Notes: generated by a model not told the origin, from the letters alone. 20,000 nt of DNA from Prorocentrum cordatum (GCA_963575745.1 CAUYUJ010001348.1:285001-305000), one strand, 5' to 3'. Shown: positions 1-7,982, numbered from the stretch's first letter. Program-made: numbers and translations.

Positions 1-310
1 ACCCCACACCGGGCGGGAGCCTCCCGGTTTGGGGCACTGTCGGGTGGGACTCCATCAGGTGGGGGGGGCACTGTTGGCTGGAAGATTATCGTGGTCATAT
101 CGGGTGAGCCTTCATCTCAGGTAGTTTCTTGCTGATGCGCCGTCTTAGCGCGGCTTCTTGCGCGCGCGCATTGGGTGGAGCCCCCTGTCGTGTGGACCAC
201 GCATGGATGGGTCCCTGCCAGGCGAAATGCTACCGGGCGGGGCCCTATGGTGTTAGCGCCCGTCGGGTGGCGCTCTATCGGGCGGGATCTTGTCATCCGA
301 CCACACGGAG
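1..310. repeat. degenerate GC-rich minisatellite
   Basis: The stretch is built from imperfect repeats of roughly 25 bases around a core like CCCTATCGGGTGGG, seen near 42, 98, 168, 232, 266 and 282. Spacing and sequence are irregular, so the array is old or poorly homogenised. Overlapping ORFs here are low-complexity by-products of the repeat and are not annotated. Confidence 0.6.
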
Positions 311-621
311 GAAATCCTCAAGGGAGCGTAGCGCCAGGAACTGCATGGAAACGCCTGGAACAGATGAAGACCCCACCAGGCAGAGGAACCCTCCAGTGCA
401 AGCACTGGGCCGGCGACTGGCGACCAACACAGGGCTCTCACTGTCGGGGGCACGATCTGCAGTGAAGCACCCTGCTCCAAAGGCTTCGGAGAGAGCTGTG
501 ATCTACACAGCGGTCTGGACAAGAACTCAGAGCGAGGGGGGAGGAGACGAACGATCTTAGCCTGTCCCTGCGCGCACGAGCGGCTCGAGGGGCAGGCGGT
601 GCGCGCGGAGGGCGCGCGAGG
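311..621. other. no supported feature
   Basis: ORFs run through in several frames on both strands, as expected at this GC content. None shows a recognisable domain, a convincing start or a codon-position bias. I see no repeat of note apart from a CG-rich stretch after about 570. Confidence 0.5.
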
Positions 622-1135
622 GTGTGCGAGGCGGTCGCGCGGGGAGAGCACGCCCGGGCCCCTCGCTCTCATCCGAACTTACGGGGACAACCGCCCGCCT
701 CTGTAGCATACCTGCCTACGCCTCCTCGACCTCGCCGCCCGCCAGCGCTGTGGTTCGACTCGTGGCCTGCCGTCTGCCGGGCCCCGTCGGGGGGGACAAG
801 AGAGGACGAGAGGGCCAGGGTTAAGTCGGGCGTGTCCCCCTACAGGGGTATTTTGAGCGAAAAATAACAACAACAAAAAAAACTCCCAAAAAACACCTAA
901 ATGGGCAAAAAAAGTCGAAACATCGTCCCCAGATTATTTGTTTGACTATTTTTTGAAGATTCCCCCTGTAGAGGGGCAGGCCCGACTTAAGGCCAGGATT
1001 GAGGAGCAGGCGGACGAAGTGCGAGGGCGGAGAAGGCGGATGGCAGACGACATGCTTTGGGAGCCCAGGGCGGAGCGGGACGTGGGTGGACGAGAGCCGA
1101 CGCGCGCCGACGCAGTCGCGCCCGCTGGCCGCTAG
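622..1135 (+). CDS. weak two-exon gene model split by a foldback element
   Basis: An open frame from an ATG at 622 reaches 819 at a codon boundary. It resumes in the same frame at 992 and stops at 1133-1135, giving about 113 residues. The 172-nt stretch between them starts GTTAAG and ends TTAAG and contains the foldback element at 825-986. Around the junction the predicted protein is rich in Glu, Asp and Arg (TREDERAR, then ARIEEQADEV), like a charged helix. The N-terminal half is Pro/Ala/Arg-rich with no recognisable domain, and the true start could lie elsewhere. I do not recognise a family. The main support is that the frame is kept across the element, which could be chance. Confidence 0.25.
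825..986. mobile_element. MITE-like element, copy 1 (162 bp, terminal inverted repeats)
   Basis: The ends are inverted repeats: the left starts GTCGGGCGTGTCCCCCTAC and the right end is its near reverse complement, giving arms of about 25-30 bp. The interior is A/T-rich, unlike the surrounding DNA. TTAA flanks both ends (821-824 and 987-990), and GGCCAGG lies just outside on both sides (813-819 and 991-997). Either could be a target-site duplication. A second copy with the same arms lies at 15344-15494. The element has no coding capacity, so it would need a transposase from elsewhere. Confidence 0.8.
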
Positions 1136-1245
1136 CCGAACATCCCAGCCCTCACCAGCGCCTCCTGGGCGGCGCTCCTCCGCACACCAGAAGTGGGGAC
1201 GATCTGGGTTACGCGAAGACGGGTATGGTGGAGACTTTGGACGCC

Positions 1246-1442
1246 CGAAATGGGTACGGACAAAAATGGATACAATGCCCAACCAAAAATGTTGTCCCAA
1301 ACCAACAGCGGCCGCTGTTGGGCAGGCGGCCTTCTGTCTCGAATGGACACAGGCCGCGGCGGCGCGGACAGCGAGTCCTGTTCAAAATGAACAAGAATTG
1401 CCGTTGGGCATTGTACCCATTCTTTCCGTACCCATTCCGTTC
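1246..1442. mobile_element. foldback (MITE-like) element with a central palindrome
   Basis: The arms at about 1247-1290 and 1392-1441 are inverted copies, with shared blocks such as ATGGGTACGGA and ACAATGCCCAAC and only a few mismatches over about 45 bp. Inside lies a perfect 20-bp palindrome, CCAACAGCGGCCGCTGTTGG (1302-1321). The sequence differs from the 825-986 family. No clear target-site duplication is visible. Long ORFs cross it on both strands but look incidental. Confidence 0.7.
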
Positions 1443-1448
1443 GTGCAG

Positions 1449-1880
1449 AGAGACAGCCCCTAGACCCCAGGACTTTCCCCCGGACCGGCTGTCCCTCCGT
1501 GCAGTTCTTCACACGGTCACACGGTCCTGCGGCCCTGGAAGGGCCCCCCCAGAAGCCCGACGGCTGCTGGACAAAAACTCTGGGGCACCTCTCCCCCAGG
1601 GCCCCGGCTCCTCATTGCGACCAATGCCGGCGGGGACACTGCCTAGCAGCGACCGCTGCCCGCAATCGGCAGCGGCTGCCGTTGATCAGACGACGCTTCC
1701 CATCTTCTGAGCCGTTCTCGCCCTGAAGCCGACAGCACGCCTGGAGGACAACGAGCTGGGCGTGCTGCGGGAGGGTCAACACCTCCCCCCCCCCAGGCGA
1801 CGCAGGGGCCACGACTTCCAGCCACGGCATCCTCCGAGACCTGCCCATCTGGGCGCCCACGTGGGCCCCCAGGGCCCCAC
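1449..1880. other. no supported feature
   Basis: This is GC-rich sequence with long overlapping ORFs on both strands. I see no domain, repeat family or clear splice structure. On the minus strand it may be intron downstream of the candidate exon at 1881-2095. Confidence 0.4.
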
Positions 1881-2095
1881 CTGACGCCGGGGCACGCCTG
1901 CTCTGGGCTGCGCTCGGCCTCCCCGGCGTGCGCTGCCATGCGTTGTCCTCGCGCGCACTCGTCGCCGCTTCGGGCGCCCCGAGGCTCCAGCTGCCGCCCA
2001 GCTCCGCCGTCGCCCGCGCCTCGGCCTCCTCGCTGCGCTCCCGCGACCGCCGCTGCATCCTGCTGCGCTCCTCGGGCGAGGCAGGAGGAGCCCGC
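1881..2095 (-). CDS. candidate internal exon, function unknown
   Basis: A 215-nt open stretch is bounded on the minus strand by a possible acceptor (GGTCCAG, then G) and donor (GCGTCAG, then GTGGGG). The chosen frame has G or C in nearly all third positions, clearly better than the alternative open frame. It encodes about 71 residues. The first half is a charged, helix-like segment rich in Glu, Arg and Ala (EERSRMQRRSRERSEEAEAR), and the second half is Ser/Pro/Arg-rich. I do not recognise a domain. It could be low-complexity sequence between domains, and both boundaries are inferred only from GT/AG signals. Confidence 0.4.
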
Positions 2096-2110
2096 CTGGA
2101 CCTCCCAGGA

Positions 2111-2195
2111 TTGGGGGGGGGGGGGAAGACGCATGGGGGTATCTGCAAAAGCGCCCTTTGCCGATACCCCCTATCCGTCTTACCCCGCCCCCTCC
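2111..2195. repeat. hairpin / short foldback repeat
   Basis: The blocks GGGGGTATCTGCAAA (2135-2149) and TTTGCCGATACCCCC (2157-2171) are inverted copies with one mismatch around a 7-nt loop. Outside them, AAGACGCA pairs with TCCGTCTT, followed by G-rich and C-rich flanks, so the arms extend to nearly 40 bp with gaps. It could be a short foldback element or a structured intron segment. Confidence 0.6.
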
Positions 2196-2574
2196 CCTTT
2201 GACAACACCCCGTTCTCCACCCCGCCCCGCCATCTCCCCCACCCATCTCCCCCCTCCCGTCAGGAGCCCCCGCCCGTTCCTGGAGAGCGGCGGCGGCGCT
2301 CTTCACCCACCCAGTGTGCTGAAGTTGGGGGAACTCGAGCACGCATTTCGTGCTGGTCCGTCCGTCCAACACGCCCGCCCCGTTTCGTGTTGCCCCCTCC
2401 TTCGTAATCATCATTTGCCTCATTCTACGCCCCCTCCCCCAGTCTTGCTGTGGGCGACAGCAGCAGTCGCCTCCCCGCCGCCGCGTCCTCCACCTTTCCC
2501 ACGCGTGCACATCCCCACTTCGCCGCCCGAGCACATCGTCCTTCGATGCCCTCCTTCCCTCCTGTGCCTCCTCC

Positions 2575-2640
2575 TCCTCGAGGATCCCCCTCCTCCTCCT
2601 CCTCCTTCTCCTCCTCTTCCTCCTCCTCCTCCCCTCCTGC
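2575..2640. repeat. (TCC)n pyrimidine microsatellite
   Basis: TCC/TCT trinucleotides run almost without break. On the minus strand this reads as GGA/GAA and would give a poly-Glu tract if translated, directly after the short exon ending near 2640. Intronic sequence is the more likely reading. Confidence 0.8.
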
Positions 2641-2978
2641 CCCTCCTGCCTCAAACTCATCCCAGTTCCTCTCCGCCCAAGATAAAATCCTCCCACACTG
2701 GGGAAACCAAAAGGTAGCGATACCGCTACTCCCCGGACCTCTCCTGGGGTGCGTTCTGACCAAGATTTTGAAGCGAATCCAGCGGCGGCGACGATGGAGG
2801 CCCAGTAGGCCCCCCAAAAAGGGGAAAACGAGGGGAGGGTAGAGGTATGGGTACCTTTGCCTCCTCTGACACCCGTCCTCCTCGTCTGTCCCCTCCGGCA
2901 GCCTGATCCGGGCTGGCCACCAGGCTCCACCGTGGAAGCAGCCGGGGTCCGGGACTTTTCGGCCCCAACCGGGCGCCC
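2640..2978 (-). CDS. candidate two-exon fragment with foldback-containing intron
   Basis: Exon 1 (2978-2855, 124 nt) follows GGAGCGCAG and ends GAGGCAAAG before GTACCC, in phase 0. The inferred intron (2854-2698, 157 nt) ends in a pyrimidine-rich TTTCCCCAG. Exon 2 starts at 2697 and stays open in phase 0. The junction peptide reads SEEAK then CGRILSWAERNWDEFEA, which looks protein-like. Exon 1 is Gly/Arg/Pro-rich and its frame has good GC3. The 3' end of exon 2 is unclear because a poly-Glu-type (GGA)n tract follows. I recognise no family, and the model rests on splice signals and frame continuity only. Confidence 0.35.
2701..2864. mobile_element. foldback (MITE-like) element overlapping a predicted intron
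   Basis: The left arm (2701-2734) and right arm (2832-2864) are inverted copies. AAAGGTA, ATACC and CTAC blocks align along about 30 bp, with several mismatches. The middle contains a different sequence, including a small CCCC/GGGG stem. On the minus strand the element almost exactly fills the 157-nt intron inferred at 2698-2854. Its arms share no sequence with the elements at 825 or 1246. Confidence 0.55.
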
Positions 2979-3004
2979 CTGCGCTCCCTGGCGGCGATGG
3001 GCCC

Positions 3005-3214
3005 GTGGGGGGGGCCGCCTGCCTGGCCACGCCGCAGGCGCAGCAAGCTGCTTTGGGCAGCCGGTTGCGGAACACTGCGCTCCTCAAGGTCGCCTCATCC
3101 TCAGGAAGCAGCTGCTGGGAGGTCTTCGTCGGAAAGATCACAGAGGATGAAGCCCCATTGCGGGACTGTTACGCCAGAATGGGCTTCGGATTAGGCGGGA
3201 GCAAGCCAGATTAA
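3005..3214 (+). CDS. possible plus-strand exon, function unknown
   Basis: An open frame ends at a TAA at 3212. Its latter two thirds read like ordinary protein (WEVFVGKITEDEAPLRDCYA) rather than low-complexity sequence. Codon third positions are less GC-biased than in the minus-strand exons, and the opposite strand is also open, so coding on either strand is uncertain. I recognise no domain. Confidence 0.2.
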   Translation: MGGAACLATPQAQQAALGSRLRNTALLKVASSSGSSCWEVFVGKITEDEAPLRDCYARMGFGLGGSKPD

Positions 3215-3262
3215 GCGGGTTCAAGCATTAGCCGGGATTAAGCCGGATTAGGCCAGACTTCG
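3190..3262. repeat. short degenerate tandem repeat
   Basis: Units like GGATTAAGC / GGATTAGGC / AGATTAAGC recur about five times (GGATTAGGCGGG, AGATTAAGCGGG, GGATTAAGCC, GGATTAGGCC). Confidence 0.55.
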
Positions 3263-3563
3263 GACCAGGGCAAAATCAGAATTTGACCTCCCAGGAGTTG
3301 CATCCGAATCATCCTTAATGGTGGTGCAAGTATCCCGAAAACAGAAAGCGTGTTCGGCAGTCATTTGTTTACGTCATGTTCCTCTGCTCCTCTCCCTCCG
3401 ACTCCTCCATTCCTGCTCCCTCCTCCCGCTGATATGCTCCATGCTCCTTCCTCCATAATGATTCCAATTCCCCCTCTCCCTGTTCCTCTTACTCCACCTC
3501 CTCATCCTTCTCTTTCTGCTCCTTCTCTTCCTTTTCCACCTCCCTTCCAGATCCTGGGGTGAC
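3263..3563. other. pyrimidine-rich, probable intron on the minus strand
   Basis: Nothing recognisable occupies 3263-3370. From about 3375 the plus strand is strongly C/T-rich, so on the minus strand it is a purine-rich stretch immediately downstream of the donor at 3563. The same arrangement follows the donors at 16221 and 17183. Confidence 0.45.
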
Positions 3564-4322
3564 CGCAGCAATCGCCTCAGGACCTCCCCCAGGTCGGGCA
3601 CGGCCTCCACCGCTCCCTCCGCCGCGACCGACAGAGCGCGCCCCCACTGCTCCACCTTGGCGTCGGGCCTGACCATTGGGACCTTGCCGAGGAGGATGGC
3701 CTCCGCCACGCTCTGGTCCCCGGTGGCCACCACCACTGCCTCGCACTGGTGCAGGAACGTGCGCATCTCCCTCCTGGGCACGCGCTCGGCCACCAGGAAC
3801 ACCGGGCGGCCCAGCGTGACGTACTGACGCTCACCCGAAGGGAAGAGCATCTCCAAAGAGGACACCCGCACGACGCTTGACCCGGCCCACGCCTCCACGC
3901 CCGCGTTGGGCGCGACGATCACCTCTGAGGAACGATGGGCGCATGAGTGGCATCGCGGGGCGAAATTCGGATGTACGTATCTATGATGTCCCTCAGGATT
4001 GTCTTGCAAGCTTGCTGGACTTACGCTAGCGCACCAACGCAAGCACCCCATCCCCTGTCTCTTTTCCTCCGCTCATCATCTCACGCCCGAGCGCCCAAAT
4101 TGGAGGCACTGTCCTGGCCTGACCAGCTTTGGCGACTCTTTCGCTTTGCAGGGGGTGAGCGATCCGCCTTTTGATAAAGCTATGTGAACCTCCACTGCGT
4201 CCCGCTCCTCGTTTTCAGGAACCTCCCTGGTGAGCACGTGCACCAGCAGCTCCGACAGCTGTCCGGCCACATGCGAGATGGTCTCCGAGGCCACCGCGAC
4301 GCCGAGGTCAATATGGCGACCT
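3564..4322 (-). CDS. glycosyltransferase-like protein, C-terminal fragment (two exons)
   Basis: Exon A runs from 4322 or 4320 to 4190 and encodes a helical segment (IDLGVAVASETISHVAGQL... then REVPENEERDAVE). It ends GGAG before GTTCAC. Exon B runs from 3922 to 3564 after CAGAG and starts VIVAPNAGVEAWAG. Joining at AGAG gives an unbroken frame, and the 267-nt intron is bordered by GGAGGT/AGAGGT direct repeats. Exon B carries FLHQCEAVVVATGDQS (around residues 60-75 of the exon), then VAEAILLGKVPMVRPD. This layout, a hydrophobic strand, a TGDQS-type turn and an acidic/aliphatic helix, resembles the donor-sugar-binding half of GT-B glycosyltransferases. Family and substrate are not assigned. The exon ends in phase 2 at CTGCG before GTCACC. 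The N-terminal half was not found. Confidence 0.6.
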
Positions 4323-4330
4323 CTAGGTCC

Positions 4331-4740
4331 GCAGTTCGTACGTGGCCGAAGACAAATTTCGACGACAGGTTTTCCAGCGCGAACCCAAAACGATAAGTTA
4401 CTGACCTGTGGATATGTGAGCGATTTGTCGCACTCCAAGTGGTGTGAAATACGTGGTGCAATCTCTATATATACAAATATATAGATATAGGTATACGTAT
4501 ATATGTGGGCCAATATCTGTTGTTGTTGTGCGGGCGATAGGACAACCCGATCTCACGAGTAAGGCAGGGCACTAACACTCTCGCAACACACGAACTGAGT
4601 GACAACAACTCCGTGGCACGAAAAACTGGGCGGTGCAGCCCCCCTACTGTTAAGCAGAAGGCGTGTGCTCCCTCAGAATTATGATGCACATCTTGCCCGT
4701 GAGCTCCATCAGCTCTGTAGCGCAAGATATAAGGTCTAAG
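4331..4740. other. no supported gene; AT-rich TATA tract
   Basis: A tract of TATATA/GATATA repeats lies at about 4465-4506. The remainder has no recognisable domain or repeat. On the minus strand it would be intron or intergenic sequence upstream of the glycosyltransferase-like exons. Confidence 0.4.
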
Positions 4741-4872
4741 GTATGCGGTGCTGGCTACGTGGTATGCTATGTGGTGAAAGCTGTGCGGTGCCACGTGTGT
4801 GGCGGAAGCTGTGCGGTATAAACTGCGTGGTGCAAGCTACAAGGTGTAAGCTATGTGGCGTAAGCTATGTTG
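4741..4872. repeat. degenerate GTGGTGCAAGCTATG-type array
   Basis: Imperfect units of about 14-16 bases recur: AAGCTGTGCGGT, GTGGTGCAAGCTAC, AAGGTGTAAGCTATG, GTGGCGTAAGCTATG. The same motif family returns at 5575-5790 and 7745-7810. Confidence 0.65.
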
Positions 4873-4873
4873 G

Positions 4874-5110
4874 TGGCCCTGTTTTCCACCACCACCACCA
4901 TAAGTTGGAGGGGGAGGGGGTCCTCCTCCTCCTCCCTCTCCTCCTCCTCCTCCTCCCTCTCCTCCTCCTCCTCCTCCTCCTCCTCCTCCTCCTCCTCCTC
5001 CTCCTCCTCCTCCTCCTCCTCCTCCTCCTCCTCCTCTCCGTCCTCCTCCTCCTCGTCCTCCTCCTTCCCCCCCGTCCAAATCATGGTGGTGGTGGTGGAA
5101 CACGGGCCCA
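4874..5110. repeat. foldback with a long (TCC)n core
   Basis: The left arm (about 4874-4920, containing CCACCACCACCACCAT) and right arm (about 5065-5110, containing ATGGTGGTGGTGGTGG) are inverted copies, including GGCCC/GGGCC outside and AGTTGGAGGGGG / CCCCCCCGTCC inside. Between them is a TCC array of about 140 bp (4921-5064) with few interruptions. The ORFs here are poly-Ser, poly-Leu, poly-Glu and poly-Gly artefacts. An uninterrupted purine/pyrimidine tract of this length can form triplex DNA. Confidence 0.75.
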
Positions 5111-5126
5111 TATCATAGGTTGAGCA

Positions 5127-5480
5127 CGCCATGTGCTGCAGTCGTGTGCGGCCGCCCCGCGCACGGGGCGCCCACGCGGCGCCAACGGCCGGACAACAAA
5201 CAAAACCTCGGCACGCCCACGCAACGCACGAGGCTCCCACGGGCGGGCACCGGGCGAAGCCTCGGCACGACACCCGCGGGCGACCACGCGGCGCCCACCG
5301 GGCGAGGCCTCAGCACGCCCGATCGGCGCAGCCAGGCGCCCGCCGGCGCCCAGGGAGGCACACAAGGGCGGGGCCTCGGCACGACACCGCCCAGCACGGC
5401 GCGCACAGGAGCGCACGCGCGCGCCCAAGGACGGCACCGGGCAGAATCCCGGCACACGCATCCAATGCTTCAGGTGAGGT
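5127..5480. repeat. GC-rich minisatellite, units about 45-75 bp
   Basis: The phrase GCCTCGGCACGACACC and variants recur near 5201, 5259, 5305, 5371 and 5445, separated by GGGCG/CCACGCGGCGCCCAC-type filler. Unit length varies. Long Ala/Arg/Pro-rich ORFs in all frames follow from the repeat and are not annotated as genes. Confidence 0.65.
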
Positions 5481-5574
5481 AAGTATAAAGGCCCCCACGT
5501 GCAAGCACTGGATGAGGAAATCGAAGCACATCCTTGTAGGCGTGGGCCTCAAACAGTAGGTTCCTGCACCCTCA

Positions 5575-5790
5575 ATGTGCGCCTTCCGGGGTGCAACGCA
5601 CGAGGTATGACGTGTGTGGTGCGACATGTGGAATACATGAGGTGGAAGCTGTCGGTTGCAATGAAGGTAGTGGCAGCTACGCGGTGCAAGCTGTGTTGTG
5701 CATTCTGCGAGACGCAATGTGTGCGGTGGAATATGTGGTGCGCTACGCGGGAAGGAATAGTGTGGTGCGGTCTGTAGGATGCACTTTTAA
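5575..5790. repeat. second GTGGTGCAAGCTATG-type array
   Basis: Units such as GTGTGGTGCGACATG, GAGGTGGAAGCTGTC, GCGGTGCAAGCTGTG, GTGCGGTGGAATATG and GTGGTGCGCTACGC repeat with heavy divergence. It is the same family as 4741-4872, and the two arrays flank the foldback and GC minisatellite. Confidence 0.6.
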
Positions 5791-5964
5791 CTGTTGGCAT
5801 CCGAAGGCGACCACCTCCCATGCTCGAAGAAACATCCCACCCACCCATCCGCAACTTACGACAACACTCAGCTGGGCTGTGCAATTACCCATCGAAGTTT
5901 GCTCGCAAAACTCAAGTGGCGCAATGTCTTGCGCATCCTGCTCATGCAGATCCATGATGTCTCG
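5791..5964. other. no supported feature
   Basis: This is mixed-composition sequence without a convincing frame, repeat or motif. Confidence 0.4.
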
Positions 5965-6215
5965 GGCTCACGGATGATGATGGTGACAACGACATCGACG
6001 CCGACGACGATGATGGCGATGGCGATGATGACGAGGGCGACACCTACAACGATAACCTTGATGACGAGCGACGATAACCTTGATGACGACGGTGGTGATG
6101 ACGATGACGATAATGATTATGATGGTGATCATGATGGTAATGACCGTGACGGTGGCAATCATGAAGATGGCGATGATGATGTCCATGGTGCTGATAGGGA
6201 TGTTGAGGGATCGCT
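5965..6215. repeat. degenerate GAT/GAC trinucleotide tract
   Basis: Nearly every triplet is GAT, GAC, GGT, GGC or AAC/AAT. The frames give poly-Asp on one strand and His/Arg- or Ile-rich peptides on the other. Acidic tracts of this kind can be coding, but no ordinary protein sequence adjoins it in frame, so I treat it as a simple-sequence repeat. Confidence 0.7.
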
Positions 6216-6296
6216 CGCGCAGCATTGAACACACGTTGGGGATCGCATCATGCTGAGACCGCCGTCGCTTAGCCGCTCGAAACTCCAACACAGTGT

Positions 6297-6625
6297 GAGA
6301 CAGGTTTCGACGTGCGCGCGCGGAGGCGCGCGCGTGGGGCCCGCGGCGGATGGCTCGACAGAGCTGCCGTGCACGCGAGGATGTTCGAATAGTTGCGGCA
6401 CGCGTGCGCGCGCGGCCCGCATGGCCAACGTGATGGACGGAACCGCCATCGGCACAAGGACTTCCGACGGCTCCAGCGGGTGCGCGCAACCGTCGGGGAA
6501 CGAGTCCCCGGGCGAATCGGCAGTGTTGTAATGACTGGACTGTTGAGAAGCCAGGTGCTGACATGCAAGTGTTGTTCGAAGTGGACATGCACGCGCGGGG
6601 GCGCGCGCATGTAGCCCAGCTGGGG
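6297..6625. repeat. two related CG-rich palindromic blocks
   Basis: The block at 6307-6346 (GTTTCGACGTGCGCGCGCGG, then AGGCGCGCGCGTGGGGCCC) and the block at 6573-6618 (GTTCGAAGTGGACATGCACG, then CGCGGGGGCGCGCGCATGTAGCCC) are similar and each is internally self-complementary. Alternating CG of this kind can adopt a hairpin or Z-form. No gene is evident between them. Confidence 0.5.
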
Positions 6626-6862
6626 TGATCGGGCAAGAAACTGCTGCGCAGCACGCCCCTTAGATCAGCGAATGTTCGCCGAATGGTTTCCCCACAGCGT
6701 TTCGCCACAGGGCTCAATGATGGAGGAACAAGAAGGAACCACAGACGAATGCAACACGGGGAGCGGGGAGCCCGAAGATGTCTGGTCCGACGGCCGACGT
6801 ACCAGGCCGTGCCCGCACCCCCGTCAGGCTTTGGAACCCGTGAGGATACCTGGAGATGCACG

Positions 6863-7075
6863 CCCCCCGATCTGAACATTGGGCGCGTGACGAAGAGCCT
6901 TGGGCCCCCCACCCCACGGGATACCGACAGAATGTTGCACCACCGCGCTGTTTCGACTCGCCCGGACCGAACCCAATAGTGAGATCGGGGGGCGGTGGGG
7001 GGGGAAACGAACGCCAGACACAAAAACTATGCGCATCACTATCCGCGCCAAGTGGTGCACCATTGTGTCGACGTA
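6863..7075. mobile_element. foldback family F, copy 1
   Basis: The inner inverted repeats CCCCCCGATCTGAACATTGG (6863-) and CCAATAGTGAGATCGGGGGG (to 6992) are followed by about 80 bp (GCGCATCACTATCCGCGCCA, then AGTGGTGCACC) that also occurs in copy 2. The distal left arm seems lost or strongly diverged. Identity to 7427-7632 is high by eye over about 200 bp. Confidence 0.65.
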
Positions 7076-7164
7076 CCTTTCGGGCTTCAGCATACGTGAC
7101 ATGCTATCTCCAGGAAAGGAAGAGGCGGACATGTCACGTTCTCATGGCTTCGCACTGCTTTGTT

Positions 7165-7318
7165 TCGCAATGCATCGCATGGCAGATCATGGACTGACCT
7201 GGTACGTCACTGGAACATGTAGCATAGCATTGCGCAACAAGGCAATGCATAGCGTTGCATCTGGTTCCCTGGCTTTGCATAGCATTGCGTAGCAGCGCAT
7301 GGCAATAGCAGCGCATAG
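7165..7318. repeat. short GCATAGCATTGC repeats
   Basis: The words GCATAGCATTGCG, GCATAGCGTTGCA, GCATAGCATTGCGTAGC and AGCAGCGCATAG recur over about 150 bp in both orientations between the two foldback copies. No gene is seen. Confidence 0.5.
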
Positions 7319-7347
7319 AAATCGAACCCTGACCACCGCGCACCGTA

Positions 7348-7633
7348 CCGTACATCGACAGCATGTTGCACCTCTTTTGTCGCGAATGGGAACCTGAACT
7401 GAATTGCTCCTCCCTCCCCTTCCCCCCGATCATACTATTGAGCCTACGGCGAAGAACCTTGGGACCCCCCCACGGGCTCCCGACATAATGTTGCATCACC
7501 GAACTGTTTCGACTCGCTGGGACCGAACTCAATATTGCGATCAGGGGGAGGGGGGGGTGGAAAACTAATGACCGATACAAAGCTATGCGCGTTACCATCC
7601 GCGCCAGGTGGTGCACCCTTGTGTGGACGTATC
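7348..7633. mobile_element. foldback family F, copy 2 (about 286 bp)
   Basis: The left arm (7348-7442) starts CCGTACATCGACAGCATG. The right arm (7525-7633) ends GGTGCACCCTTGTGTGGACG and is its diverged reverse complement, so arms are about 95-105 bp around an 80-bp loop. CCCCCCGATCATACTATTGA pairs with CAATATTGCGATCAGGGGG near the loop. The loop matches copy 1 (CTTGGGNCCCCCC, then TGTTGCA(C/T)CACCG). There is no coding capacity. Confidence 0.65.
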
Positions 7634-7639
7634 GCATGT

Positions 7640-7943
7640 TTGATGAATGGTCGCTCACAAACATCATGACAACACAATACCCCGAGGGGGGGGCGATAGC
7701 CCAGGCCTCGGGGTGGCAGCAGAGCCTAAATCTCTTTGAATTGAACGACTGCCTGTGCTGCGGTCTGTGGGGTGCAATCTATGCGAGGCAATCTGCGTGG
7801 TGCCGCCAGCCGACGCACGGCGGTCCACGAGGCCACTAGGAGGAACCAACATTGAAAAAACCATCCAGCGCACGGAGCGGCTACGAGGCGTACACGGACG
7901 GAAACCTGGAAAAGCACGCGAAGTACTCACCCAAACAAGTAAT

Positions 7944-7982
<39 letters not shown>

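Noticed and set aside
1057-1710. 217-codon plus-strand ORF
   Set aside because: It reads straight through the 1246-1442 foldback, has no domain or codon bias, and overlaps an equally open minus frame.
4837-5123. Poly-Gly, poly-Glu, poly-Ser and poly-Leu ORFs
   Set aside because: They come entirely from the (TCC)n microsatellite.
5794-6228. Asp-rich ORF ending in DDDGGDDDDDNDYDGDHDGN-like sequence
   Set aside because: It is produced by the GAT/GAC tract, and the flanking frame is not protein-like.
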